This document shows, piece by piece, positions 47,593-64,000 of a DNA stretch of 64,000 nt. A program made the translations under genes and the position numbers. Position 1 is the first letter of the stretch; each line of letters begins with the position of its first letter. Under the pieces are notes generated by a model. It did not search any database. It saw nothing but the letters and a program-made list of their open reading frames with translations, and was not told where the DNA came from. The DNA comes from Brasenia schreberi (lineage: Eukaryota; Streptophyta; Magnoliopsida; Nymphaeales; Cabombaceae), in assembly GCA_036023115.1 (NCBI GenBank), contig JAYKKT010000073.1, positions 18,329,501-18,393,500 of the forward strand, in the 5' to 3' direction.

Positions 47593-50500
47593 ATGAGGGG
47601 AGTCGTGCTCATTGCTATTGCTGCCTCGATTGGCAATTTGCTGCAAGGATGGGATAATGCTACCATTGTGGGTAAAAAACTTTCCTAGTCTGCATAGAAA
47701 TATATTATGCATGTAACAACAACAACAACAACTAAGCCTTTTTCCATACTAGACGGAGTCGGCTACATGGATTCTTTGTTTCTACAGATCCCTATCGTGT
47801 GCCACATTAGCAGTTAACTCACAATAAGTTAGATCATTCTTTATTGTTTCTTTCCAACACTTTTGTTGTCGTCCTCTATCTCTTTTAATACTTTTCAAAT
47901 TTAGTTTTTCATACCTTTTTATAGGTTCTTCTTTTATATGTCCAAACCATCTTAAACTATATTCTTTCATTTTATCCTCTATTGGTGCCACTCCTAATTT
48001 GTTTCTAACAACCTCATTATGTATACAGTCTTTTCTTGTATGGCCACTCATCCATCTCAACATCTTCATTTCTGTGACAGACATCTTTTGTTTGATGATT
48101 AACTGCCCAATACTCAAAACCATAAAACATGATAGGCCTAATTGCTCTTCTATAATATTTACTTTTTAACTTTAATAGTATCTTCTTATCACAAAGAATA
48201 CCTTTCCATTTTAACAACCAGCATTAATTCTATGCGTAACATCTCCATCAATTTTTCTATCACTCTTAAAAATTGACCCTAGGTATTTAAAACTTTCCTT
48301 TTGGGGAATACAATGTGTGCCAAGCCTGTGAAATAACAATTTATGCATATGCGGTTTTTAACCTTAACCTCTCATGAAAGCTGTTTCTCCAAACTAGAAA
48401 ATGATTCTCACTTATGCTTTGTTGATTAACGTCACATGTGAGAAATGGAATCAAATGGTCGATCATGTAGCTGTGATTCACATGTAAACCTCTATTACGG
48501 AAATCCTACTCATGTTTCAGAAGTGCTAGTTAATGTGAGTTACGGTTCATCCTTTTTTAATCATCTGCACCAACTGATGTACATGGAACATTTTGCAGTC
48601 TTGCCTCTTATTTTTCTCGATCTGTTCAATCTTGCACACACTTTTGATGTGATTCCAAGTTTCTAATTCCTGAAGAGCAGATTTGAGCTATATAAACTTT
48701 TACTTTTTGCAGGGGCTATTCTCTACATAGAAAAGAGTTTGATTTGCAAAGTAATGCTACTCTTGAAGGTTTAATTGCTGCTATGTCACTTATTGGGGCG
48801 ACTATTATCACAACATTCTCGGGTCCTGTATCTGATTGGCTTGGTCCGCATCATATGCTTATAATTTCCTCTGTTTTGTATTTCTTAAGTGGTTTAGTGA
48901 TGCTTTGGTCTCTCAACGTGTATGTACTTTTGTTGGGAAGGCTGATGGATGGATTAGGAATTGGACTGGCTGTTACTCTTGTTCCCCTATACATTTCTGA
49001 GAGCCCCATCAGAAATAAGAGGACAGTTGAATACGCTTCCCCAATTCAATGGTTCTGGAGAAATGTTCCTGTCATACAGTATGGTTTTCACGATGTCATT
49101 GATGGCCAACCCTGATTGGAGGCTGATGTTGGGTGTTCTTTTTATTCCATCCCTTGCATACTTCTTCTTGACAGTCTTCTAACTGTCAGCAAGGGGAGAA
49201 TGTTGGAGGCAAAAAAGGTTTTGCAAAGTTTACGTGGCAGAGAAGATGTCTCCGGCAAGTTACTCCCTTTTTTATACAGTATACTGATCTAGGTGTGTGC
49301 AATTTTCCTTGGCTTAAATCACTTAGAATTTCTAAATTCTAATAATGGGACTGATATATATCGGGTAGAAAGAACCTTAACATGCATAAATCTAACTAAA
49401 TGTCCTGAAAATCGGTACTTATCTTTTTCTGTAATGAGAGGTTGAAGAATAATAGTAATTTATCCTCACATAGAACTCAACGATAAAGATTCAAGACTTT
49501 GAAATCTGAAAGAAACTCTATGCACAATAAGAGGCTGAAAAAACTTCGCGTTTCTTCAACGAACATGATTGAAAAATCGGTTTCTATATGTCACTATCAT
49601 TGGTCAAAAAGAACATTATCCAGCAGAAAATCATATGTAAATGTCTAAATTATCAATACTTTCTTTTCCAAAATGACCAGTAGTTGTAACTTATCCAGCC
49701 GCATAGGTTACCTGTGGAGTCGTTACTTTGGGGTCCAAAAGAAGCTCTATGCGGCTCATGAGCACATGATTTCTGGATTCATCTTCAGTACTTTTGAAGA
49801 ACCTTTTCTTTCCTCTAGTGGTATCGTCTTCACAGAGTGTTTGGCATCTGTACATATTACATAACACTGTCTTCATTTCCAAGGTTAATCCATCAGGCTT
49901 TGCTAGCTATTAACATGATCTGAACTGAAGTATACCGGTAAGGAAAGGAAAAGTGTTGACTAAAAGTGGCCAAAAGTGGGAAATGGGTCGTAGTTTCTTG
50001 TCAACATTTATAAAACCTAGTACCCTCTTCTAAAGAAGAAAAGGATCGGAAGCGCCTCCCTGTTGTAACAAAAAACAAAGTAAATGTGTAAACGTGTGCT
50101 GGACAATCTTTTGTGAAGAGACCTTCTTCTTGTCATAGCTTCCTGTTATAACCATTTTCTCTCAAACTGGGATAGTTGCATGATGCAGATCTTTCGAAAA
50201 TGCAGGAATGCTTCTCCATTTCTTATATCTTACAACATGCTTCTACCAAGAACTCGCTTGATTGCTTTTTCTATTTTTAACCATTTAAGTGTGCAATGCT
50301 GTTTTGGGTTCATGTAGCCGCTGGATTGCTCTTTGTATCAATACAATGCTCAATTAAGAAACTGATTTATGAGATGGTTATACAATATGCAGGTGAAATG
50401 GCATTGCTTGTTGAAGGTTTGGGCGTAGGGGGTGACATCCATAGAAGAATATATAATTGCCCCTGCGACTGACTTAGATGAAGACCAGGAACCAACTGCA

Positions 50501-52760
50501 GACAAGGGCCAAATCAAATTGTATGGGCCAGAAGAGGGTCTCTCTTGGATTGCTAAGACTGTCTCTGGACAACTTGCCGTTGGTCTTGTTTCTAGGCATG
50601 GCAGTATGACCACTTCTAATATCCCGCTAATGGACCCAATGGTTACACTCTTTGGCAGTGTCCATGAGAAGCTTCCTGAGAGGGGAAGCATGCGCAGCAT
50701 GCTCTTTCTAAACTTTGGTTGTATGTTCAGTGTGGCTGACCACCAGCATGTAAAACAGGAGCAGTGGGATGAAGAAGCGCAGAGGGATGATGCGGAAGAA
50801 GATTATATCTCTGATGCGGCTGGGGCTGATTTAGATGACAATCTTCGAAGTCCGTTACTTTCCCGGAAAACGACGAGCATGGAGAAGGACATGCCAGCAC
50901 CACCAACCCAGGGCAGTGTTCTGAGCATGCGCCGGAACAGCAGCCTTCTGCAGGGCGATGCCGTTAGCGGCATGGGTATCGGAGGAGGGTGGCAGCTGGC
51001 ATGGAAGTGGGGTCTGAAAGGGAAAGAGAAGATGGCACAAAAGATGGTGGATTTAAAAGTATCTATTTGCATGAGGAAGCCGTTCCTGGTTCTCGCCGTG
51101 GCTCCGTTCTATCCCTCCCTGGGTATGAAATCCCTGAAGAAGGGGAGGGGAATACATACAGGCTGCTGCGTTGGTTAGCCAACCAGCATTGTACTCGAAG
51201 GAGCTCAGGGAGCAGCATCCTGTTGGGCCTGCCATGGTTCACCCATTATAGACAGCTGTTTCGGGCCCTAGATGGTCAGATATCTTTGAAGCTGGAGTAA
51301 AGCATGCATTGTTTGTGGGCATGGGACTTCAAATTCTTGAGCAGGTACCAATGAAGTCATGATTTTTTTTCCTGACTCGGCTAGTGGTTTCTTGTCTCGG
51401 TCAATTATATCATCTTTCTAGCTTTCAAATTCTGTGCTTCGGCATAAATAAAAATCCTTTAAAATATTCATCAGGTGAATGTGGACACCTTACCTTACTA
51501 TTGCCTTGTGTTCCTCTGGTTGACGTTTGGTCATGTTTCTTCTACTGCTGGTGTTTCATTGTGATAGATCTTTTGAAAATCTTTAGCGCATTAGCCTTCA
51601 CATACCCTTTTATCCTAGCTTCTGATACTAAGCACTTGATCTTCTGCAACGTGATGCTTTCTTTTTTCCCGTGTTGAAGTTTGCTGGCATAAATGGTGTC
51701 CCCTACTATACTCCCCAAATTCTTGACCAAGCTGGCATTGAGGTCCTTCTCGAAAACCTTGGGCTAGGGTCAGATTCTGCATCTATTCTTCTCAGCGGCG
51801 TCACCAGCTTGTTAATGCTTCCGTGCATAGCAATCGCTACGAGGCTTATGGACACTTCTGGCAGAAGGTAATGTTTTCCATTTTCTATCCTATATGAACT
51901 TAATTCCCAAAGGAAAAGAAAAATGCTAGATTTGCATGTTATCTAGCGCACACGATGCATTTTGAAACCTAGCCATAGATATGAAGAGAAGTAGTGGGGA
52001 ACCGAAAGAGTACTTCAGTCTAAGTACACTTGAATTCTACGGTTTGGAAACCTTTGTCCTTATTACCAGTATTGAGTTTTTCTTATAGAATTCTGCTTGC
52101 AGATCTTTTTTCATTAAGGGAGCTTGAATCTAGGAAATGGTACATATAGTATGTTCTTTTATAGGCAAGTTGAGCAAGGCAAAGCCCTCCCAGACATCCA
52201 CATCCTGAGTGTTCGGACTCTTTGTGCCATATAGCAAATTGTGTGTTCAGTTAGCAATTGCCTTATTTCTTCTGTAGTTGCTACTCTTGAAGCAATTTCG
52301 TATGTTTTGGCTTGTAGGTCTTTTTTGTTATCTACAATCCCAGTTCTGATCATGGCATTGATGGTCCTAGTTGTGAGCACAGAAGTATCAATGAACTCTG
52401 TGGTTCAGGTTCAGGCTGCACTTTCTTGTGCAAGCGTCGTGGTGTACACTTGTTGCTTTGCCGTGGGCTTCGGACCGATCCCGAACATTCTTTGCTCGGA
52501 GATCTTCCCGACACGAGTCCGGGGGCTCTGCATAGCCATCTGTGCATTGACCATGTGGATCGGTGACATCATTGTCACATTCACACTTCCTATCCTCTTA
52601 GACTCGATCGGAATTGCGGGTGTTTTCGGAATCTATGCTGTTGTGTGTGTGTGGTGTGGCATCGGTGTTTGTTTTCTTGAAAGTACCAGAGACCAAGGGA
52701 ATTTCACTTGAAGTCATCACAGAGTTCTTCGTAGTCGGAGCTAAGCGGAAAACAAATTAG
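47593..52760 (+). pseudogene. Tonoplast monosaccharide transporter (TST/TMT) pseudogene
   Basis: TST proteins are 12-helix H+/sugar antiporters (about 740 aa) with a long central loop. Exons can be placed at 47593-47671 (ASIGNLLQGWDNATIV), 48713-49254, 50393-51344 (loop: IKLYGPEEGLSW, LMDPMVTLFGSVHEKLP, GIGGGWQLAWKW), 51680-51867 and 52318-52760. Splice sites persist; intron 2 has a GC donor. The frame is broken near 48735, 49001, 49183 (a deletion removes the PESPRW motif), 50433, 51012 and 51150. There is a stop at 51249, and a further shift near 52655. The GRRP motif after helix 2 reads GPHH. All exons are collinear with the family, so this is a decayed genomic copy, not a retrocopy. An RTE LINE sits in intron 1. 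Confidence 0.92.
47715..48335 (-). mobile_element. RTE-type LINE, 5' truncated, in TST intron 1
   Basis: The minus frame 48123-47782 is open for 113 codons and gives the RTE C-terminus: MLRWMSGHTRKD, then GVAPIEDKMKEYSLRWFGHI, then GRQQKCWKETIKNDL. It is followed by tgtagccgactccgtctagt and a (GTT)5 tail ending at 47715. The upstream end (about 48335) lies in the zone before the C-terminal domain. Flanking ttatgcat words on both sides may be a short target duplication. It is better preserved than the copy at 27240-28590. Confidence 0.88.
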
Positions 52761-54400
52761 CACATAATTTTCGCTCATTCATCCCGTCATTGTTAGTTCC
52801 GGACCCAATGGATCCTTGGATTATACATTTGGAAGAGCAAAGAAGTTGAAAGTTGGATTATAAGCTGCGAGATTTGGAGGGACTCCTCCATGGTCTTGAG
52901 ATGAGTGGCTCTGTTGTTGAGATGATACAGCGAGAAGGTACGCCTTGATCCTGAGAGCTCTTGCTCCATCTAGTTTTATATGTTCTTTTTCATATCTTTC
53001 CTCGATCATTTTGCACAGCTGAGTTGTTATTTAATATAAACACTTGGATGTAATAATGACCGAGTTTTTCAGTACAGAGTTTCTCTTAATCTCATCCCCC
53101 TTATCACCCCCGCCTGATGCCTCGTTCGGAGGAGAAAAAAGCATCCTTTGCAACTCAATACCTGGTTCTGTTTTTATAGCTCCGCCTGGTCCGCCCCTAA
53201 TCGAGTGGTACATGTGGAGATGGCTAGTTTGGACCCGACCTGGGGGCTGAACCGAATCCGGACCACCTCCATAACTGAAACCAACACAGAATGAGGGCCC
53301 GTGGTTCGGTTCTTGTTCTACCTATGGAGGAACCGAAGCCAGTCATCTGGCACTGCCTGCTCCAAGGCTTTTCTTTTCTGTAGTTTTAAAATTTCATCTG
53401 TGTTTGATGAAATTTTTGAATCAACATGGAAGCATGCTGAATTCAAAACCAACTCGGAACTGGATTCGGATCTGCAAACACGTGGACATAGAGGCATTCC
53501 ACGTTTAAGTGGGTCCGAGACAAATGCTTTAAAACCGGGCGGTTTCAGTTTACTGGAGCCAGCTAAATCTAAGTACGTGGGATTAGACAAATGGATTCGA
53601 GACAGATGGAATCGATCCGAGACCGGCCCACGTTGGCCCCAAGATCATACGAGCCGAGTCGTTTAGACCTGCTTCAAATATGGATCAGCAATCTTTGCTT
53701 ACTGTCTACTTTCTTTTCAATGAGAGGCCTAAGCCCTGCGTGCACGTCTTGTGAGTTGAACTTGCAGTTTACAGCACGCAAGTTGAGAGCCCTGGTGGGC
53801 TCATCCCCCGACTGCGCCCATCTTTATTCTAGAGAAAATTAGTTTCATTTAAATGGGAAAATTAAGAGCTCGAGTTTTTTGTTTTTGTTATTTTAAATTA
53901 TCTAATAATTATTACACTGTATACGTGGAGATAAGATGGGTTTGGATGTCTTTGCTTTATTTGGAGGTGGTTAATTCAATGAAATCTATGGAAGCGGTGT
54001 TTTTTGTTACTTCTTGGGTTCATTATTCTTTTTAGTGATAATATTGACATCTAAAAAATTTGTAAATGCATTATACATATTTAATTGTTACGGGTTTCAC
54101 TGCAGTTCGACACGGTCGCCCGGTTCATTGACCGGTCAGGCTAACTGGGCACTGTTGTTTTCTGTCGGTAGTGATCTCGTGCTTATGTGTTTCGTGCGGA
54201 TTTCTTGCAATGCAAGAGCGGTTCAACGACGAGATCCAAATCAGCCTCATGTCGGTGGAGTCTTCTCCGAATGAAGGACGATTACGGGGTTTGACCGCCT
54301 CTCCCTCCTCATGGACTTGTCAGTCACAGAGATGCCTCGATCGTGTCGTATCGGGTACACGACAAATTTTTTTTTTAAATGATTTAGATTTTAGTAGATG
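52761..54400. other. Intergenic, downstream of the TST pseudogene
   Basis: No gene recognised. A 121-codon plus frame at 53301-53666 has no familiar motif. Composition is more even than in the TE-rich centre. Confidence 0.4.
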
Positions 54401-54407
54401 ACGCAAG

Positions 54408-54830
54408 CTCGTACCGGACCCATCTGCTGCATTATGGATCCGAGAAGTTCACGGAACCAGATCTTAAAAGCCTCTCATGTTGGTCTAGGTGTTGGTTGAG
54501 TTTCGGTATTTTTTACTGCGTGCCTTGAAGGATGAGTCGACGAATCACCAGAAACATAAGACAGACCAAAAAATCAGCATCGGGAAGTTTTGTACTAGCA
54601 CTGCTCGTACCGGACCCATCTGCTGCATTTGTGCTAGCCACTGCTCTCCTTGTGCAATGAAATGAAAGCTGGACCAAGCTTGGTTCAAGTGGTTCAGTAC
54701 TTGTTCCTCTTTAGAAGGGTCTCGAGTTCAAATCTTGTGAATGGAGAAAACCAGCATCGGGAGAGCTTTATAGTACAGTGGGTTGACCCGGCTCAAACTG
54801 GATTATTGTTCTGGGCTTGCGATACCTATG
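54408..54830 (+). mobile_element. SINE-like tRNA-derived elements (two related copies)
   Basis: At 54680-54760, ttggttcaagtggttcagta resembles a polymerase III A box, and 40 nt later ctcgagttcaaatcttgtg resembles a B box. Words such as cgtaccggacccatctgctg (54410 and 54607) and agcatcggga (54577 and 54752) occur twice, so two related units seem to lie side by side. Ends are not defined. Confidence 0.4.
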
Positions 54831-55281
54831 GTTTATACCACCGGAAAAAATCTAAAAGTCTGCACAAACAGCAATGGCTCACTTGGGTAGAAGTATATCA
54901 GCATGGGTTTGCATCTAGCTTTGGCCAAAAGAAACGGAAATGGAAGCTGTCATGAGCAAGACCCATGAATTCAAATACTTATTGTTAACTACTGATGGAG
55001 CTCAATGACAATGAAGAAAGTCCAGAAGAATTCAACCCCTCAACTATATTAAGATTATTCATCTCGACTGCAAGAGAGTGCCAACCCCTTTCTCCATGCT
55101 AGTTGAAGTCCCTTTGGGAGGCCCCATAACTCAGCTCTCAGCACACTGCACTTGTCAAGGCTAAGACAGAAGCCTCCAACTCCAAGCCACTAGCCACCGG
55201 CGTTTCCTGAATACTCCATCAGCAGTAGTTGGCAACTAAGTTATCATTATTAAATATAATGTTATTTGTATGATATGTTGT

Positions 55282-56060
55282 AATGGTGATCAGCATAAAT
55301 GAAAATGTTGAGATGGATGAGTGATCATAAAAAGGACCATATACATAATAAGGTTATTAGAAATAAATTAAAAATGACACTAGATGACAAAATGAAAAAT
55401 TATTTAAGATGGCTTAAAAATGACACTAGATGACAAAATGAAAAATTATTTAAGATGGCATAAAAATGACACTAGATGACAAAATGAAAAATTATTTAAG
55501 ATGGCTCGAATAAGTAAAAAACTATTAAAAAAAGTTTCGATAAAAAGTTTGAGAAACTAGATTGTAAAAATATTTTAAAAATCATAAAATATTAAAAGAA
55601 ATTAATAAAAAATAATCTAAAAATTTACGTTGAGTTAGTTGTTCAAGTTCTATGAAAACAAAAGATCCATGTAGCTGATCCATCTAATATAGAAAAATGC
55701 TTAACAATTTTATTGTAATAGTTATTGGATAACTTTATTATGGGATTTTTAATTTCTTAAATTTTTAGAACTTTTGGAGATATATTGTTTTATTAAAAAA
55801 GAAATGGTTTTTCTTTTTTGAACAACAAAGTAGTGGTATAATGATACATTATATGTAGCGTATGTGTCATATCGAGTGACAAATTTCATTGAGTTAGTTG
55901 TTCGAATTTTATGAAAATAAAAGATCCATGTAGTCGACCCATCTAATATAGAAAAATGTTTAATGATTGTATTGTAATAGTTATTGGATAACTTTGTTAT
56001 GGAGGATTTTATCAATTTCTTAAATTTTAGAACTTTTTGGATATATTGATTTTTTTCAAA
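55282..56060 (+). mobile_element. RTE-type LINE 3' end, decayed and internally amplified
   Basis: The plus strand reads MKMLRWMSDHKKDHIHNKVI and then KLKMTLDDKMKNYLRWL, the RTE C-terminus. The unit with aatgacactagatgacaaaa then occurs three times (about 55367-55505). The 3' end motif ctaatatagaaaaatgctta follows near 55690. That whole end plus flank (55631-55888) is repeated as 55889-56140 with about 10-15 percent difference. Confidence 0.75.
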
Positions 56061-56140
56061 AAAAAAATGTTTTTTTTTTTAACAGCAAAGAAGTGGTATA
56101 TGATACTATATGTATCGTGTGTGTCGTATCCAGTGACAGC

Positions 56141-57577
56141 GAATGATACAGGATACGGAACGGCTATTTAGAACAGTGTTACTAAACCGTGTCACTAAGA
56201 CGCGATGCATGCAAATTTTGTCATTTCCTTCTAAATTGGAAATGAAATCTGACCCGAGACGATGACACGTTGACTCTCTCTCTTTCTCTGTGTCTCAGTT
56301 GACCATTTACTTCCACTTGTTGACAAAATCGGTAGGTATGTAGCGCCCAAAAAAAAATGTATGGCGAATATAATTTATTTTAAGTTGTAATGGCATTAAA
56401 TTACAAAATGGATGATGCATGGAAGATGAGTCGGAAACCCGAAGGACGGAGACAAAGCCAATAACGATATACTGCAGGGAACCGAAAGAACGAAGAGGGG
56501 AACAGATATCTCAAAAGGGAAGAAAAACGGATGAAATAACCGTGGTTACCATGACGGAGCAATGAAAAATGGCGTCCACGTCACGCTGGAGTAACTCATT
56601 CAGATGATGGGGATTCATCCTCCAACTAGCTGCCGATGAAGGTGAGAATGCCTTTGCTTGTGTGCGGGCGTGCCTGTGGGTTCGTGTGTTTGTGTGTGCG
56701 ATTTTAACAATGATTTGTCGGCACCCAATAGAGAATTCTTCAGGATTCAGAAGCAAACATTGATCGGAGCCAATTCCCCTCCTATCTATTGTCTTTAGTT
56801 GGTCATTTTGTTTTCAAGATTTACGGTTGGTGGATTGTCTTCAGTGATGGTTGATTTAAGATGACAATCGTTTGTTGGTCGGGTTCATTATGGTTTGATT
56901 TCTTGAAAACGCTATCCTTTGGAAGAAAGAATCATTGTGTAGAATGCGACTTTCTCGGTTGTGTGTACGAAATTATTGCGTTTGATCTGCTCTCTTTCTC
57001 TCTCTCACCCACACACACGCACAGAGACAGACACGACGAGGCGAAATGATTCTTAGGTGATTGAGATTTTTCATTTTTATATAATGTGGATCTACTCAGA
57101 GCGATCTTTCAGCCGCAAGTCGTTCCTGTTGCAATAGTGTGAATCCCGAGTCAAGGATAAAGTTGTGCGCGGGCAACGATCTGATTTCATTACTTTGCAT
57201 ATGCAAGATTTCTGCTTTGAGTTTTTCTATTCTTGATTGTTTTATGCCCATGCAAGCTTTTAATTCATAATAAAATCTTATTATTGAGTGAGATCTAAGT
57301 TTGCTAATAGTAAATTGAACTGTTGTATACGTCAATAAACTGGGTTATTCTTATCCTCTGGCTCGATGAAGATGTTTGAGTTGTCTATATAGGTCTACAT
57401 GAGGAGAGTATTTACTTCTTGCCTTGGTAGATCTTGTCTGACGTTGGAATTACTTTTTGATCTTGATCTCAAGTTAGGCGTGATATTTGTTGTATGAGAA
57501 TTTATTCAGATTGGTTTAAAATTTGTCACTGAATGAAGAACAGGGTGTAGATTCTGTGCTGTATCCGGATCTGTTTG
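56141..57577. other. Upstream region of the CPK gene
   Basis: No independent gene. A leader exon ending g/gtgagaat at 56641 and an acceptor aagaacag at 57540 would form a 5' UTR intron of about 0.9 kb, as in many CDPK genes. A CT-rich stretch (56275-56290 and 56990-57003) could mark promoter or leader sequence. This is inferred from words only. Confidence 0.4.
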
Positions 57578-62912
<5,335 letters not shown>

Positions 62913-64000
62913 ATCATTACCTGCAAGCAGTTGGCAGACAATTTGATTTTGGTTCACCCATATATTAGGACCTTGGATGAGTGCTCATGATGCTTTATTT
63001 GTGTTCTCCCATTCTTGAAGCTTAAAGGAGAACTCTTTAATATGCTTTATCTTTCCCTAGTGCGTTGAATCTTGTTTCAGAAAACTAGACACAAAGAGAA
63101 AAGGCTTACAGCACTTTCTATTTGTGCAGTTTTTCTCTTCAACCATGGAATTTTCTCATTGCTCGTTTTGTTGATAAAAAACTATCATTGAAGTATCCGA
63201 TTTATCTAGTGTTTGTAGTCTAAGAGAACCCATCATGTATTGTGGTTCTGACTGTAATTTGATGTGTGATCAGTAATATTCGTCTCTACAAGAGTTTCTT
63301 CATTGTTTGATTGCTGTGAGGTTGCCTGGATTTGACATCCATGAGAACTAAAGTTTGTTTTAATAAAGATAAATTTGCCCGAGTTCTGAAGGGCATCGGT
63401 TATTCATGTTGTGTGCAATATGCATGCCACCGCGACACTTAGTAACCCTTGGTTATCTGAGACATTGTTTTTCACTTGTACTGCCATACAAACAACTCGC
63501 ATACCTCAACTTTGCTGAAATCAGTTCAAAATTTTAACTAGCAACTGTACAGTAAAAAAGACGCTTCTCAACAGAATGTTGAAAAGAACTGCTAGGTTCG
63601 TTTCAGAAGAGGGTTTTCACTGCAAACAGACCTCGGAAATGTTGGAAGGAGTTATAAAACATGATCTTGCTTCTGTGGGATGCTAATATGATACAACGTA
63701 GACCACAATGTCCATTAAGAACCGTATAGCTGACTCCACTTAGTGTGAGTTAAGGCTTGGTTTTGGTTTTACTTAAGAAATGGTATGTAGTTTCTGCAAT
63801 GTACTGCTAACCCTTTTTAACCATGGTGCCCATTTTGTTCTTTAGCTTTGCCCAAACATATCAGAACCAGGCTGACTGAGAACAGTGCATGAAGGAAATT
63901 AAGCTGCCTAATGTCAATTGCCAACCATAGTGCCCATGCTAAGACAGGATCAAGCTCAATCCAACTTGAGAAAGACATTAAGAACGGAGTTTTGTGTATT
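62913..64000. other. CPK 3' flank with an old SINE/RTE end
   Basis: The 3' UTR of the kinase should end within the first few hundred bases (TTTGT- and AT-rich words near 63000-63300). Near 63715-63762 the words gctgactccacttagtgtga and gttaaggcttggttttggtt look like the 3' end of an Au SINE or RTE in sense, with worn flanks (ttaagaa on each side). No further gene is seen to the window end. Confidence 0.5.

Noticed and set aside
53301..53666. 121-codon plus-strand frame downstream of the TST pseudogene
   Set aside because: Composition is not obviously coding and no family is recognisable; splice or promoter support is lacking.

Overview
This window is nuclear DNA of a flowering plant. It shows split genes with GT-AG introns, plant cell-wall and signalling families, Ty1/copia LTR retrotransposons, RTE-type LINEs with (TTG)n tails, Au-like SINEs sharing that tail, and long (AT)n and (CT)n arrays. 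The species cannot be told from the sequence.

Likely functional genes are few. A 343-codon minus-strand gene at 1.5-2.6 kb has a HEXIM-like layout: Gly-rich and basic start, an APxNTT-type motif, an acidic stretch and a coiled coil. A pectin methylesterase (PME) lies at 14.0-16.8 kb on plus, in three exons with all five PME signatures. A PME/invertase inhibitor (PMEI) lies at 33.6-34.1 kb on minus. A calcium-dependent protein kinase of the CPK5/CPK6 type fills 57.6-62.9 kb on plus in eight exons, with four intact EF hands. PME and PMEI families act on the same wall polymer, but nothing here shows that these two interact.

Several gene relics are present. They are a homoserine kinase pseudogene (10.9-11.4 kb), a copy of the PME promoter and first codons (7.8-8.1 kb), the last exon of an actin gene (20.8 kb), PPR-gene fragments (3.9 and 34.3-34.8 kb) and a complete but broken tonoplast sugar transporter (TST/TMT) gene (47.6-52.8 kb).

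The middle of the window (about 3.8-46 kb) is a mosaic of duplications and nested retroelements. Repeat R1 occurs at 4.9-6.8 kb, inverted at 18.65-20.67 kb, again at 25.0-26.5 kb, and as short pieces at 7.6-7.8 and 46.0 kb. Repeat R2 (17.0-18.7 kb) has a second copy starting at 37.26 kb, split by a 6.2-kb copia and ending at 46.08 kb. After that insertion, about 850 bp of flank plus part of the LTR were tandemly duplicated (37.2-38.9 kb). A second copia (26.9-31.8 kb, target duplication acgaa) carries an RTE LINE inside it. The right part (46-64 kb) is quieter, but three dated-looking retro-insertions with target duplications sit in the kinase introns.
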